64,000 nt of DNA from Nemophila menziesii (GCA_029959085.1 JARWIR010000002.1:63666154-63730153), one strand, 5' to 3'; numbered from the stretch's first letter, positions 19,947 through 32,455 are shown. The notes: a model not told the origin generated them from the letters alone. Numbers and translations are program-made.

Positions 19947-21700
19947 ATGCGAAGGAAGCTATTTAAGGATCTTGAAACATTACCTCCGATCCTTGAAAAT
20001 CCTGAATCATTAGTCACACTTGCTAACAAGAAAAAGAGAGAAGAAAAAGAAGCGAAAGAGTTAGAGGAGAGATTAGCTAGAGAAATGGCCGAACCTCCGA
20101 TTGATAACAACGGTTAGAACGGCCTAGTCCCACCTCATAATCCTCCAGTTCAAGCCCAAACAGCTGATCCATGGTTCATTAATGGTCCAGCATAAAAAGC
20201 GTTCCTTGCTCCTCCTCTTGGGATTGGCCCAGCCGATATCGATGTTCCAAGATTCCGTCCAGATTCGGGTATGTTAGCTCAATTTCAGAATTTTAGAAAT
20301 TTTCGTGGCAAGCCCTGAGAATATCCTATTCGCACAGTACAAATGTTTATGCAAATCTGCGATTCGTACATCACTCAAGGAGTTAAAAGAGAAAATGTAT
20401 TTGGCTACATTTAAATTTTTTGTGATAGATGGAGCGAGTGATTGAAACGATTCACAAGAGCCTGGAAAGATTATGAATTGGGAACAATTAGAGGTTGCGT
20501 TTTTCGACAGATACTATCCATCCAACATGAGATTAGATGCTCAACTCGAATTAACACATTTCCGACAAGAATATGATGAAGCTTTGGGTAGAAGTTAGTC
20601 GAAAATTCCAGCATTGTTTGCAAAGAGTCCCTGATCATGGCCTTTCAGAACAACAACAAATGAAATCTTTTACAAAGTCCTTGATGGGAAATCAAGAAAG
20701 GATTTAGATTTATTATGTGGTGGTGGATTTTTGCAGGTTCTACCCGTTCACGCGAAGATCATCTTGGATAGAACGGTAACTAATGAAGTTGGTTGGAATA
20801 CTGTGAGAACACCTGCTAAAGGGTAAGTTAATAACGTAAATATTGAAGAAAAGTTCACCTCCTTAGAGAACGAAATACAAACCACATTGGAACAAAATTT
20901 GAAACAACTCACGTTAGCCGTGAAAGAAGGTTTTTCGAGTAAAAGGGTTGAAGTGAATGCTACGCAAGAAGTTTATGGATGTTCATATTGTGGTGTGAAT
21001 GATCATGAATGGGAGAATTGTCAAAATAATCAAGAATACGTGATGTTTGTTTCTAACCGAGGGAATTACAATTCGAGTGGTCAAGAATATCAACCCAACA
21101 GAAACCATCCTGGGTTTCAGTATTCAAATCCTAATGGGGCAGCAAATCTGACATACGCGTATCAGCCGCGCCCCCAAGGTAATAACTATAATCCAAGACA
21201 ACAGAATAACTACCAAGGGGGACAACACCAAGGAAATTATGTTTAGAGACAACCTCCTCAAGACAATTATAATGACACCATGAACCAGAAAGCCTTACCT
21301 GCTCAACCACAAGAAGGTACAAATAACCTTCAGAAAACCGTAGAAGATTTAATCGCGCTCCATGCACAGTCAGCCCAAAGGCAAAAAGCTTCTGAAGCAC
21401 ACATTAAGATGTTGGAAAATCAACTTGCGCAAATGTCAAAACAACTGAATAGCGTCCAGAAGGGCAACTCCCTAGTGACACAGAAAATCCTAAACATAAA
21501 GAAGATTGCAATGTTGTGACTCTCAGAAGTGGTAAGAATCTTCCTCCACCTCCTTTTCCTATTATGAAAGAGAAGCAAGTTATTAAAAAAAGGATGTAGT
21601 GGATAAAAAAAAGATGATGAAGTAGAGGAAGTGGAGAGGCCTATTGAAATTCCAGAAAAGAAAGATGATGTTGTAATAAATTGAACTCCTCCACTATTTC
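19947..21700 (+). pseudogene. gag of element B
   Basis: Start MRRKLFKDLET matches gag of A. Recognisable blocks: WFINGPA, DVPRFRPDSGMLAQFQNF, QICDSYITQGVK, YGCSYCGVNDHEWENC (Cys/His cluster near 20970), NRNHPGFQYSNPNGAAN, and a short coiled-coil stretch at 21340-21450. At least six stops (for example at about 20118, 20195 and 21244) and frame changes between 20400 and 20700 break it. Confidence 0.85.
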
Positions 21701-21719
21701 CATCTAGAGTTCAAAAGAA

Positions 21720-22330
21720 GGGCGATATGGCTGAATATCAAAAGTTCTTTAATAGAGTGAGAGGTCTTAGCATTAATATTCCGCTGTTATAAGCCATCAG
21801 AGATGTACCCAAGTATACGAAATTTTTGAAAAGAGCTCTCACCAACAAAAGGCCGTATTGCGATAATGAAATGATTGGTTTACCTGAAGAATGTACTGTT
21901 ATTTGTCAAAGTAAGCTACCTCCGAAGTTACTTGATCCTGGGAGTTTCACAATTCCTATATAGATTGGAGAAGAATGGAAAGGTAAAGCACTATGTGATT
22001 TGGGTGCAAGCATTAATCTTATGCCCAAATCAATCTTTGAAAAACTGAAAATTGGAATAGCTAGACCCACCGCTATGGTCTTGCAAATGGCAGATCGATC
22101 CCTTGCACATCCTGAGGGTCGAATAGAAGATGTCCTCGTCAAGGCAGGTACTTTAATACCCATTATTTTGGGAAGATCATTCCTAGCCACAGGGCGTACT
22201 TTAATTGATGTAGAAAACAGAGAATTAACGATGCGAATCCAAGACGAGGAAGTGAAGTTCAACGTGTTCCGAGCTATGAAATTTCCAGATTCTCAAGAGG
22301 ATTGTTTCCGAATGAATGTAATTGAGTGTG
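21720..22330 (+). pseudogene. Aspartic protease of element B
   Basis: Begins with AEYQKFFNRVRGLSINIP, has the active-site segment LCDLGASINLMPKS (about 21993-22030) and PIILGRSFLATGRTL. Stops occur near 21790 and 21961. Compared with A and E, an in-frame stretch of about 16 codons between KAGTLI and PIILGR is missing, which removes part of the protease core. The enzyme would be inactive even with the frame intact. Confidence 0.82.
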
Positions 22331-22559
22331 CCATGCAAGAGGTATATAATGAATTTACTTATGATGATGTTTTGCAGGCAGCCGTGACACTTGATCTACC
22401 TGAATTGATGGAAGAGCTTGCCGAAACAGTGGCATCTCTCAACTCTGAGAATCCAAAATATAGGCGTCTTTCCTATGAACCTGTGAGAGAACCGGGGGAG
22501 ATTGTCTCTAAAAATAAACCTTCACTCGAATCTCCTACGCAGTTGGAAGAAAACCCTTT

Positions 22560-25459
22560 GCCATCACACTTGAGGTATGCATATTTAGGTACTAATGAAA
22601 CTCTACCTGTTATTGTTTCAGCAAATTTAACAGGTTCTCAAGAAGATAAACTGTTGCGTGTGTTAAGAGATAACAAAGAGGCAATAGGGTGGACTATTGC
22701 CGACATCAAAGGCATTAGCCCCTCCTATTTTCAACACAAAATTATTCTTGAAGATAATAAAACACGCTCAGTTGAAGGCCATAGGGGGATTGATGCCAGC
22801 GATGAAGGAAGTAGTAAAGAAGGAGGTTATTAAGCTGTTAGACGCAGGGATTATTTATCCTATTTAGAGTAGTGAATGGGTGAGTCCGATTCAATGTGTG
22901 CCAAAGAAAGGTGGAATTACTACAGTCCTCAATGATCAAAATGAAGTCATCCCCTCAAGAACCGTAGTTGGTTGGAGAGTATGTATGGCTTACCGCAAAT
23001 TGAACAAGGCCACCAGAAAAGATCACTTCCCGCTTCCCTTCATAGATCAAATGTTAGACAAGTTAGTTGGTAGAGAGTATTACTGTTTTTTGGATGGATA
23101 TTCCGGATATAATCAAATTTACGTGGCTCCAGAAGATCAACATAAGACAACCTTTACATGTCTCTTTGGTACGTTTGCATATCGCAGAATGCCATTTGGG
23201 TTATGTAATGCACCTGCTACGTTTCAAATATGTATGATGGAAATCTTCTGGGATATGATCGATAACTTCCTTGATGTATTTATGGATGATTTCTCTGTAT
23301 TCGGTGATGACTTTAATAAGTGTTTACAGAATTTAGAGAAAGTTTTGATTCGATGCAAGGAAAGTGATTTAATTTTAAATTGGGAGAAGTGTCATTTTAT
23401 GGTTCGAGAAGGTATAGTATTGGGTCACAAGGTTTCGTGTGCTGCTTTAGAGGTTGATCGCGTAGAGATAGAGGTAATAAAAACTCTCCCCCTCCTGTTT
23501 CTGTAAAAGGGGAGAGAAGTTTTCTTGGCCATGCTGGTTTTTATAGGAGATTCATTAAAGATTTTTCTAAGATTGCTAAACCACTATGTAACTTACTTGA
23601 GAAGGACACAAAATTCCTTTTCGATGAAGCTTGCATGGTGGCCTTCCAAGCAATCAAAGAAAAACTCATTACCGCTCTTACTGTATTACCGCCTGATTGG
23701 AATATGCCATTCGAAGTTATGTGTGCCGCTAGTGATTTAGCTATGGGAGTTGTTTTAGGCCAAAGAAAATATAATATATTTCATTCGATCTATTATGCAA
23801 GCAAGAATTTATTGGTGCTCAAATTAATTATATTGTTACAGAGAAAGAATAGCTAGATGTTGTTTATTCATTCGATAAGTTTCTTTCCTATCTCCTTGGA
23901 GCAAAAGTTGTTGTATAAACGGATCATTCTGCAATTAGATATCTTATGGAGATGAAAGATGCTAAACCATGGTTAATCAGATGGGTTTTATTGCTACAGG
24001 AGTTTGATTTAGAGATTAAGGATCGAAAGGGTTGTGAGAATCAAGTTGCAGATCATCTATCTTGTCTTGAAGGATCAGAATCAAATGGTGGACCTGAAGT
24101 AGTTAGAGAAGAATTTCCTGATGAAAGCTTACTCGCGATTCACCTAAACACTACTCCGTGGTATGCTGATATTGCAAATTTAATTGTAAGTGGTTCATTT
24201 CCTGAAGGTTCTACTTATCAAGAAAGAAAAAGATTAGCTCACCGCGCTAGACAATTCTTTTGGGAGGATCCCTTCCTCTACAAAGTATGTGATGATCAAA
24301 TGGTGAGAAGATGTATACCAAAGGAAGAAACTGAAGCAATCATAGCTGGTTGTCACGACTCACCTTATGGAGGACATTTCAAAGGAGATCGAACTGCTGC
24401 TAAGGTATTACAATCAGGTTTTTACTGGCCTTCAATAATGAAAGATTGTCATGAATATGTTAAGAGGTGTGAAAGATGTCAATTTACGGGAAATATATCC
24501 AAGAGGGATGAGATGCCACATAATAATGTCCTTGAAGTAGAGATATTCGATGTATGGGGTATTGATTTATGGGTCTGTTTGTTCCTTCTAATGGAAACCT
24601 TTACATCTTATTAGATGTTGATTACGTGTCTAAATGGGTAGAGACCATTGCTCTACCAACTAATGATTCGCGAGTAGTGATTAAGTTTCTGAAATCACAC
24701 ATCTTCACTACACATGGTACGCCAAGAGTAATTATTAGTGATGGAGGTTCTCATTTCGTGAATAAATATTTGAAGACAGTTCTAGAGAAGTATGGAGTGA
24801 GACATCGTGTATCTACCGCTTATCATCCACAAGCCAATGGTCAAGCTGAAGTCTCAAATCGTGAGGTAAAATCTATTTTAGAAAAGACTTTTGGTCCTAC
24901 AAGAAAAGATTGGTCAATGAAGTTAGATGATGCATTATGGGCTTATCGTACTGCGTTCAAGACTCCAGTTGGTGCATCCCCGTATCGAATGGTTTATGGT
25001 AAGGCTTGTCAACCTCTTGAACTTGAAATGGGTGCGTATTGGGCTATTGCGCAGTTAAACTTAGATCCTACTTTAGCCGGTCAGAATCGAATGATGAGAC
25101 TTAATGAACTTGATGAATTCCGATTACATGCTTATGAAAATGCTAAGATTTACAAAGAAAACACTAAGAGGTGGCATGATAATCGTATTCGTGAAAAGAA
25201 CTTTGTAGTCGGACAAAAGGTATTGAAGTATAACTCAAAGTTCAGCAATTATCTGGGTAAATTAAGATCGAAGTGGTCGGGTCCTTATATTGTGATCAAG
25301 GTTACACCTCATGAGGAAATTGAAGTAGAACATCCACTCGAGAACCATACTTTCATGGTGAACGGTCATCGATTAAAGATATACCATAGAGGTGAAGACA
25401 CCAATCGCTTGGAAGATCCACATCCGGGGGAGATCATGTATCTCCTCGAAGCTCCTTAA
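22560..25459 (+). pseudogene. RT, RNase H and integrase of element B
   Basis: RT: WVSPIQCVPKKGG, YRKLNKATRKDHFPLPF, MPFGLCNAPATFQ and the catalytic FMDDF (near 23282). RNase H: segments at 23635-24080 ([32 protein letters not shown]) broken by frameshifts. Integrase: zinc site with [13 protein letters not shown] and CERC, the first Asp in FDVWGIDLW, the second in ISDGGSHF, and Glu in [17 protein letters not shown]. The C-terminal VGQKVLKYNS and KWSGPYIVIKV form the GPY/F region. Integrase is split by a frameshift near 24570-24610, and a stop precedes RT near 22866. Confidence 0.9.
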
Positions 25460-25464
25460 AAGCG

Positions 25465-25502
25465 TGAGGTAACCCGTCGAGCTTAAAGACATTAAACAAA
25501 AG
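25465..25502 (+). other. Post-pol motif of element B (mutated)
   Basis: GGTAACCCGTCGAGCTTAAA, then GACATTAAACAAAAGCC. The odd palindrome seen in A, C, E and F has two changes here, in keeping with B being decayed. Confidence 0.5.
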
Positions 25503-25679
25503 CCAATTCTTTGTATATTAGTTTAAGTCTTTTATTTTTCGTAGTGTATATTAGATAAATTCTTTTAAATTAGTGTTTGTTTTTAAGAAATGAGGAAGGG
25601 TAGTTGTTTTTGATGATCTCAGGGGTAAAAAGGTCATGAGTTTGGGGTCGAAAAGATGAAAAAAGAAGAAATTTGGGTT

Positions 25680-26100
25680 GGAAGACAGGAGCCCACCGGG
25701 AACCCGGTGGCTGACCGGGTACCCAGTCACTGCGCTTAAGACCCCCAAACTTTCTGGTTAGTGCGTCAAGTTTGATGCATGTCATTGCGTCCACTTTTGC
25801 GCTAGCTAGAGCCCACCGGGTACCCAGTGGATGACCGGTAACCGGTCAGCGAAGGTGGAATGTTCTGATTAGTGCGTCAAGTATGACGCAAGGTGCTGCG
25901 TCCGAGGTTGCGCCAGCGATGCCCACCCGGTACCCGGTGGCTGACCGGCTAGCCGGTCAACAAAGAAGGATTCTTAGGTTAGTGCGTCAAGTATGACGCA
26001 AGGTGGCTTGCGTCTGAGGTAAAAAAAATCAATTTGGTAATTTACATCGCGCCGACATAGCGACACGACCGGTAACCCGGTCAGCTGCTGTGATAGGCGG
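25680..26100 (+). repeat. GC-rich palindromic tandem repeats of element B
   Basis: Three to four units of about 120 nt. Each holds a pair of short palindromes (CCACCGGGTACCC.GTGG and TGACCGG..ACCGGTCA types) followed by AGTGCGTCAAGT(A/T)TGACGCA and TGCGTCC. Dense in KpnI-like GGTACC and AgeI-like ACCGGT palindromes. Element C has the same kind of repeat in the same place. Confidence 0.8.
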
Positions 26101-26473
26101 TTTTAAGGGTTAAAACCCTATATTTTTAGCTTCTTTCCCAAGCTAGCCTCTTATTACGAATCCTAGCCTCCAACTACTCATAAAATCATCATCAAAACAC
26201 TATATTATCATCTAATCAAACACTCTTTCCTCACAAAAACACACAATCAACTCGCCTCCTCTCCAAAACACCATCAATTTCACACTTGTCTCCAAGATTT
26301 TTCTTCTTCCTAGCATCAGATTAAACCTAATTTCTTCCTAATTCACATCAATTAGCCTCTACCCATCTCATATCTCACCATATTCTTCAAGTTTTAAACC
26401 TCAAAACATCAAAGTTCTAAGCTTTTCTCTAGTTTTTCACTATTTGAAGTTTTGAGTTTGGGGTGAAAGAGAG

Positions 26474-27752
26474 ATGACTAACAGAACCGATTCCATGTGT
26501 ACTTATCAAAGGAACATTCCGAGAAACAGAAACACTGTTGGTAGTACTCCAGAACAAGCTATTGAGATTCCTGATTCGCGTTCCAAACGCAAGAATGAAG
26601 AAATCCAAGCTTCTCCCAAAAGGAAAGGGAATCCGATTAAGGCTAATCCTAAGAAGAGTAGATTAATTGATGAACCAGAAAGTGAACCCGTTAAAGAACA
26701 AAGATCCACATGAAGAAAGATGTTTGCTCAAAAACCGAAGAGAGTTGCTATGACTTGGAATAATCAGGTTCGTGACAGAATTAATTACTTGAAATTTGGT
26801 GTTGAGAAGGGTCCTCCAAAGGGTATCATGAATAGTGCTTTTAAGGATTATGCAACTACTTGTGACAAGTTTGGGTGGAAAGAGTTGAGAGAAAGAAAAC
26901 TTGAATATATTCCTACCTTGGTGCGTGATTTTTACGAGTGACTAGCTTTTTTTAAAAGAAGCAATTATTGTACGCAAAAAGGTAATACCTCTCTTTGTTG
27001 AGCTTATTCGGAAATCATTGAAATTGTCCAACTTCACTGGCCCTTGTCCTTTCCAAGAAACCCTCACCGATCCTTCATTCACTTTCGAATCTCTTTAGAG
27101 AAAAGTGCTTATTCATGGGGCCCTCCCAATTCCCGCAGGAGAACGTTATCATGGACAGATTTATAACAATTTGTTGCCTTGTGCTAAGGTTTGGTCCCGT
27201 TTCATAATCCCTACCTTCTTTGGTATAGTACACACATCGGAATTGAAAAAGGAGAATATTATATTCATCAAGTGTATTATTGAGAACAAACATATGGATG
27301 TCGCTCCTGTGCTTTATGACAATATTATGGAGTTCGAGAAAACCCCTACTGCTCAGCAAAATATCAAAATTCCTTGTACCATCACCACCTTGTGCTTAGA
27401 CGCTAAAATCCCGCGTAGTTGTGAAGAAGCTGAACCTTCCGTAGTTGGGGAACAAATGTCTTTAATTTCAATTCAAAATGCTCACGATGAAGCCACACAA
27501 GCCGTAAGGACTCCTAGAGCCCCTCCTCCAAAGAAGAAGGTACAGTCCGATAACGAGTTGGAATCGAAATTTAAGGTGTTGGAAGAGAATAAAGATAAGA
27601 TGATTCCTACTTTAGGAAGCGTTACAAAAAAGTTGGACCTTATCCGAAATATGCTACTTGGGGTGAGCACCATTCAACATTCCACCTATGGTTTACTTAC
27701 AAAGGATAAAGTCCATGGACGCAACACCGATGACCAGCCACGCGCTGGTTAA
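26474..27752 (+). pseudogene. ORF3 (env-position 'plant transposon protein' ORF) of element B
   Basis: Starts MTNRTDSMCTYQ. Basic N-terminal region, then the core seen in Athila-type elements (VRDRINYLKFGVEKG, AKVWSRFIIPTFFG..HTSE, CTITTLCLDAKIPR), and a C-terminal coiled-coil-like segment (LESKFKVLEENKDKM). It is split into three pieces by stops near 26712 and 26941 and a frame change before 27105. No signal peptide or membrane segment is visible, so an envelope role is not supported. Confidence 0.8.
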
Positions 27753-29204
27753 GATACGTTTTCTATCCCTTTCGCGTTTACTGTAGATTAGTTTAATTGC
27801 TTTGCGTCTTTTCGAGTCGTGGGGACACGACTCATTTTTGAGTTTGGGGTGGGGTTCTTTGCCTCATCCCAGTTTTTATGTGTTATGTGTTTTTAATTTG
27901 CTTTCAATAAAATATTCGGAGTTGCGTTTGACTGTAGAAGATTTTAAATGTCCCCTTTAGGCATACTTTTGATGAATCAATGATAATAAATAGTGGACTT
28001 TAGGAGCTAATATAAAACGCGCTTTAATTGCATTCAAACATAGATAATGGATAGGAAAAATTAATAAACAATGCAAAATAAGTAAGCTTGTACTTGCGGA
28101 AAATGTTTGGTTTGTAGAACGTAAGATCTAAATTAGTAGAGAACCCACTTAGATATGAACTAGAGACGAACCATGTAACTAAGAAAATTATAGCGGCAGT
28201 TCTTTGTTAAGCCATTTGAGATTTTTTTTAGCCTTCTATCCCTTATATTAATTTTACCCGTCTTAGCCCAATTTTGAGCCTTAAGCCTGTTCTTTTGTAG
28301 CCACGATATAAGCCCATTATCCCTTAGATTGTTAGGCATGACCAAATGACCCGCACTTGAATCACGATCCTGAGACCTGTCTCGAGCTTGAGTTTGGGGT
28401 GGAGGGTCTACATTTGGGAAATTTCTTTAGGTGGGAACTTATGTGTTTGTATTGAGGCACAAAAATTCAGATGATATTATTATTTGTAACCTTTTGTCGG
28501 GATTGGAAAGAAAGAAAAATCGAAAAGTCAATACAGTAGCTGACCGGGAACCCGGTCAACGCAAAATCGGGAACCCGGTTATCGTATGTACAAAAAAAAA
28601 TGAGAAAAAAAAAAGAAAAAAAAAAGAAGTTGAATAAAATAACCGGCAAAGTGGAATATTTCTGACAATCATCTTATTATGTATTGGGTTGACATGGGAC
28701 GCTAAACTAGTGGGTAAATGGGTTGAGTGAGAACATTATATGAGTGTAAACTCAAGCTCGTGGACAGTTGTTGATGGTAAGTGAGGAGAGAGCCAAAAGC
28801 TCACTTCAAATTACCAAATATACATACCACACCGTCCCTAAGCCTACGCTAAAACCTTAAAGTCCTCGTGATTCCTAGGTACATGATAAGTTAATAGGGA
28901 GTATACTAAGTGGAGCGTTCAAAGCGAGTAAGGATCGAGGAACAACCTATTGCCATCATATTGAGATAAGTACAAGTGTAACCTTCTAGTATTGCGAAGT
29001 TAATTTCATGATTGAAGTTATTTGTGTTTGATGTTGCATGATTAGTGTATGTGTATGTTAGTTCTTAATGTTTGATATATGAGATTTATTGTGAGAATTG
29101 CTTTGGGTGTACTTACTAGCTTCTATTTTCTCTTGCATCTACTTCATTCCCCTTGTTTTTAGTTTTGCTTTGTCGGGACGACAAAGGTTTGAGTTGGGGG
29201 TAAT
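27753..29204 (+). other. 3' untranslated region of element B
   Basis: Non-coding. It holds GAGTTTGGGGTGG runs, short purine stretches, and an isolated pair of GGGAACCCGGT motifs near 28544-28582 like those of the spacer repeats. GAGTTGGGGGTAAT just before the LTR is the likely polypurine tract. Confidence 0.7.
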
Positions 29205-30773
29205 TGATATCTCCCTAAATGTTCTAATTTTATGCCCTTGGGAGACATCATTTTTTGTTTTTATTCGACTATTTAGATAGACTTTTGGTGTTAATATGCA
29301 ATAAATCGATTTTCCTCTTTTAATTCTAGTATTTTTCATTTATTAAACTTTTGCGCGTAATATGGTTTGTTTTGAGTGAAAAGTTGTAGGTTTTGAATAC
29401 TAGCTAGGAGAGGAATCCAAGAATAAAGTCAAAAATCGTGTAATGAAGTCAAAGCAAGAAGAAATATACCAAAAGAATTGACAATTTCGAGCTGTAAATC
29501 TGGAAAGTTGATAATGATTGCTGATTTCGAACAATCTAAGAGTGGATTTAGCCTCTGACTTGTGAAGATAATTTGTTCCCCATTGAGTTACGGAAATTTA
29601 GCAACTGGAGTGAAGTGATTCCGAGTTGAAACGATCTGGTTAGAGCTGATTTAGTGAAGGTGGTGCAGCAGTTACGGGATTTGGGCTTAATTAATGGACT
29701 TGGGCTTTTCTAATTTTCATTTAATCCTTTAGAAAAGCCCTAGTCCGAATTTCATATTATAAATATGCTTTAGATTCTTATTTTTAACATACAAGTCATA
29801 CGCTTAGAAGTCAGAACACCAGAGAAGAAGCTAGAGCAAGGAAGAGAAGAAGCCAAGAGCTGAAGAAATTCAATATCTCCAATTCTCAGCCAATTCAACT
29901 CCGTAATTAGGTTCTTCTATTTCATTCTGAAAACAATTATAAATTCCTTTTATCTTAATTTCTTAGTTTTTCGTATTAGTATGAGCTAAACTTATAAAGT
30001 GCCTGAGAACGCATAATGGGTTAATCCCAATTCTCTTTCATTTCATGTGCTTGAATTTGGGATTATAATAATTGAAATCAAATTGGTTAATTTTTTTTTT
30101 TAATTTGCATTTATCGACTATTATTGAAGTAACGAATCAACAATAGGATTTAATACTTAGGCTATTCCATTAAGTGGTGAATGGATCACCTTGACGGGGG
30201 GTCTTGGTATGGAACCAATTAATGAATGTAGGATACGAATTAATGACTTTGACGAGCTTAATTAATCCTATGGTCTATTGGGTAATAAGAACTTAACCAT
30301 TCGAAGGTGGACTATAATCACCCTGACGGGGTTTATAGCAACTAAGAATAGCTCCTTAGTCCACCCTGATGGGGTAAGGAGAATTCCAAATCCCGACCAT
30401 TACTATTTACCAATTTGTCCCTTAAACAAAACATGGAATGAATAGAGTTAGGTGAAATCCTTGCGTCTCTCAAGTACTACCTTTCATACCTTGCATTTAG
30501 CTATTTTATTTACTTGCGTCTAGTTTAATATTTGCATTAATTTAGTCTTTTAATTTATTGTCTTAGTTATAGAAAACCAAAGCAAACATTCTTAAAATCA
30601 TTTATCTGCTTTTACGTGCAATTAATCACTATTTGATAAGCATTAGAGTCAACCAAACCTTCCCTGAAAACGAATCTGTATTATCACATATATTGCTTGG
30701 GACAACTGTACAGTTGCAGTTGTGATTCTTTTTTCCTTATTGCATTTATTTAAGAACACACAAAGGACCACCA
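29205..30773 (+). repeat. 3' LTR of element B (1569 bp)
   Basis: Starts TGATATCTCCC (one change from TGATGTCTCCC), ends GGACCACCA. Small indels against the 5' LTR, for example an added TTTTTCATTTATT-like stretch near 29330. Confidence 0.93.
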
Positions 30774-31392
30774 AAAAGTCCATATGATTATTAGGAAAAT
30801 CAATCAGATGACTGGTACGTATGATCCTATTTCCTTCAACCATATTCCGAGAAAGCATAATGACTAGGCAAACAAGCTCTCTAAATAAGTTAGGCATAGT
30901 GCCAATGGAAACTCATACCAGGAAATACTAGAGATATACGGAAGTTTCAACAGGCCTGGAATAGGATGAACAACACATGAAGCTCCACTACCTTCTCCAA
31001 CAAAAGAAAACCCATCATTCCAGCATCTGTAATGAGGCCCCTCCTATCGTATTTTGCAAGAAAGCAGATCTATATATGTTAGAAACTTTCCAGGAAAGGA
31101 AGGTGTCCAAACATTAGACTATCTTAGGTTGGAAATCTTTCATATTTCTTATTAGTTCCTACTTTATTAGTTTATACTACATGTTAGACCTAACCAACAT
31201 GTAATATATTCGGGTAGTGGTTAATTAAATAACATACTTAATAATAATAATATAACCCATATTTTAGCTGTTTAAAGCGCGTACTACCAGAAGTTGAGAT
31301 ATGAACTCAAAACCCAATCCCAATCCATATTCAGTCTGGCTATGAGATTCACCAATTTGCTTTTGATTTGATTTTGACCGTTTAAAACAATG
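30774..31392. other. Host DNA between elements B and C
   Basis: Contains the start of the minus-strand ORF interrupted by B (30779-30897) and a second short minus-strand open frame near 30890-31060 without a recognised domain. The rest is AT-rich with nothing I can name. Confidence 0.45.
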
Positions 31393-31408
31393 TGGTGGTC
31401 CTTTGTTC

Positions 31409-31660
31409 TTGAACGGGTGCTTGCGGAATTTCTTCTTCAGACTCTTCTTAACTTTCTGCTTCATCAATTAATCTACTTTTCTTAGGATTAGCCTTAATCG
31501 GATTCTCTTTCCTTTTCGGAGCAGCTGGGATTTCTTCAGTCTTGTGTTTGGAACGCGAATCAGGAATCTCAATAGCTTGATCTGGAGTAGTACCAACAGT
31601 GTTTCTGTTTCTCGGACCGTTCCTTCAATAAGTGCACATGAAATTGGTTCTAGTCATCTC
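31409..31660 (-). pseudogene. ORF3 N-terminal fragment of element C
   Basis: Minus-strand translation follows ORF3 of B: RNRNTVGTTPDQAIEIPDS, KRKENPIKANPKKSRLIDE, then VQEQR before the break. A stop lies near the start and another near 31465. The core domain is missing. Confidence 0.75.
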
Positions 31661-32034
31661 TTCACCCCAAACTCAAAACTTCAAATAGTGAAAAGCTAGA
31701 TAAAAGCTTAGAACTTTGATGTTTTGAGGTTTAAAACTTGAATAATATGGTGAGATATGAGATGGGTAGAGGCTAATTGATGAGAATTATGAAGGAATTG
31801 GATTTAATTTTGAGGCTAGGAAGAAGAAATTCTTGGAGAAAAGTGTGAAATTTATGGTGTTTTGGAGAAGAGGTGAGTTGATTGTGTGTTTTGTGATGAA
31901 AGAGGGCTTGATTTGATGTTTATATAGTGGTTTGATGATGATTTTCGGAGTAGGTGGAGGCTAGGATTCGGAATAAGAGGTTGGATTGGGAAATAAGCTA
32001 AAAATATAGGGTTTTAACCCTTAAAACTGCCTAT

Positions 32035-32455
32035 CACATCAGCTGACCGGGTACCCGGTGGCTGACCGGGTTACCGGTGGCTGTGTCGGTGCAAAATAAA
32101 TTACTAAATTGATTTTTTTTACCTTAGACGCAAGCCACCTTGCGTCATACTTGACGCACTAACCAGCACATCCATCTTCGTTGACCGGCTACCCGGTCAG
32201 CCACCGGGTACCCGGTGGGCATTGCTGGCGCAACCTGAGACGCAATCTCTTGTGTTAAACTTGACGCACTAACCAGAAACTTTCCACCTTCTTGACCGGC
32301 TACTCGGTCAGCCACCAGGTTACCGGTGGGCTCTCCCTGGCGCAAACGTGGACGCAGCGACCTGTGTCAAACTGGACGCACTAACCAGAAAGTTTGGGGG
32401 TCTTCGGCGTATTGACCGGGTACCCGTTCAGCCACCGGGTTCCCGGTGGGATCCT
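32035..32455 (-). repeat. GC-rich palindromic tandem repeats of element C
   Basis: Four units of about 110-120 nt, each with TTGACCGG.TACCCGGTCA- and CACCGGGTACCCGGTG-type palindromes. They are spaced by GACGCACTAACCAG and CTTGCGTCA/GACGCAA stretches. Same class and orientation as the block in B. Confidence 0.8.

Larger units (their letters stand above)
18257..30773 (+). mobile_element. Element B: full-length, decayed Athila-like Ty3/gypsy element
   Basis: 12.5 kb with LTRs 18257-19817 and 29205-30773. Order: primer site, gag, protease, RT, RNase H, integrase with GPY/F tail, post-pol motif, palindromic repeats, ORF3 in the env position. Flanks are GAAAG (18252-18256) and AAAAG (30774-30778), a likely 5-bp TSD with one later change. 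All genes carry stops or frameshifts, and the LTRs differ visibly (roughly 95% identity by eye), so this is older than the copia element and E. It is the best template in the window for the autonomous layout. Confidence 0.92.

Noticed and set aside
25680..26100. CRISPR-like array
   Set aside because: Repeats are palindromic tandem units inside a plant retrotransposon, with no unique spacers of constant length and no cas genes.
26474..27752. Retroviral-type envelope gene in element B
   Set aside because: ORF3 is in the env position but shows no signal peptide, membrane segment or other envelope feature; it matches the plant-transposon-protein type.
18257..30773. Element B as an active autonomous element
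   Set aside because: Gag, protease, RT-integrase and ORF3 all carry stops or frame changes, and protease has lost an internal stretch.
31264..31467. 67-codon minus-strand ORF at the left edge of C
   Set aside because: Crosses the junction between host DNA and the C remnant in a different frame from ORF3; a chance frame.
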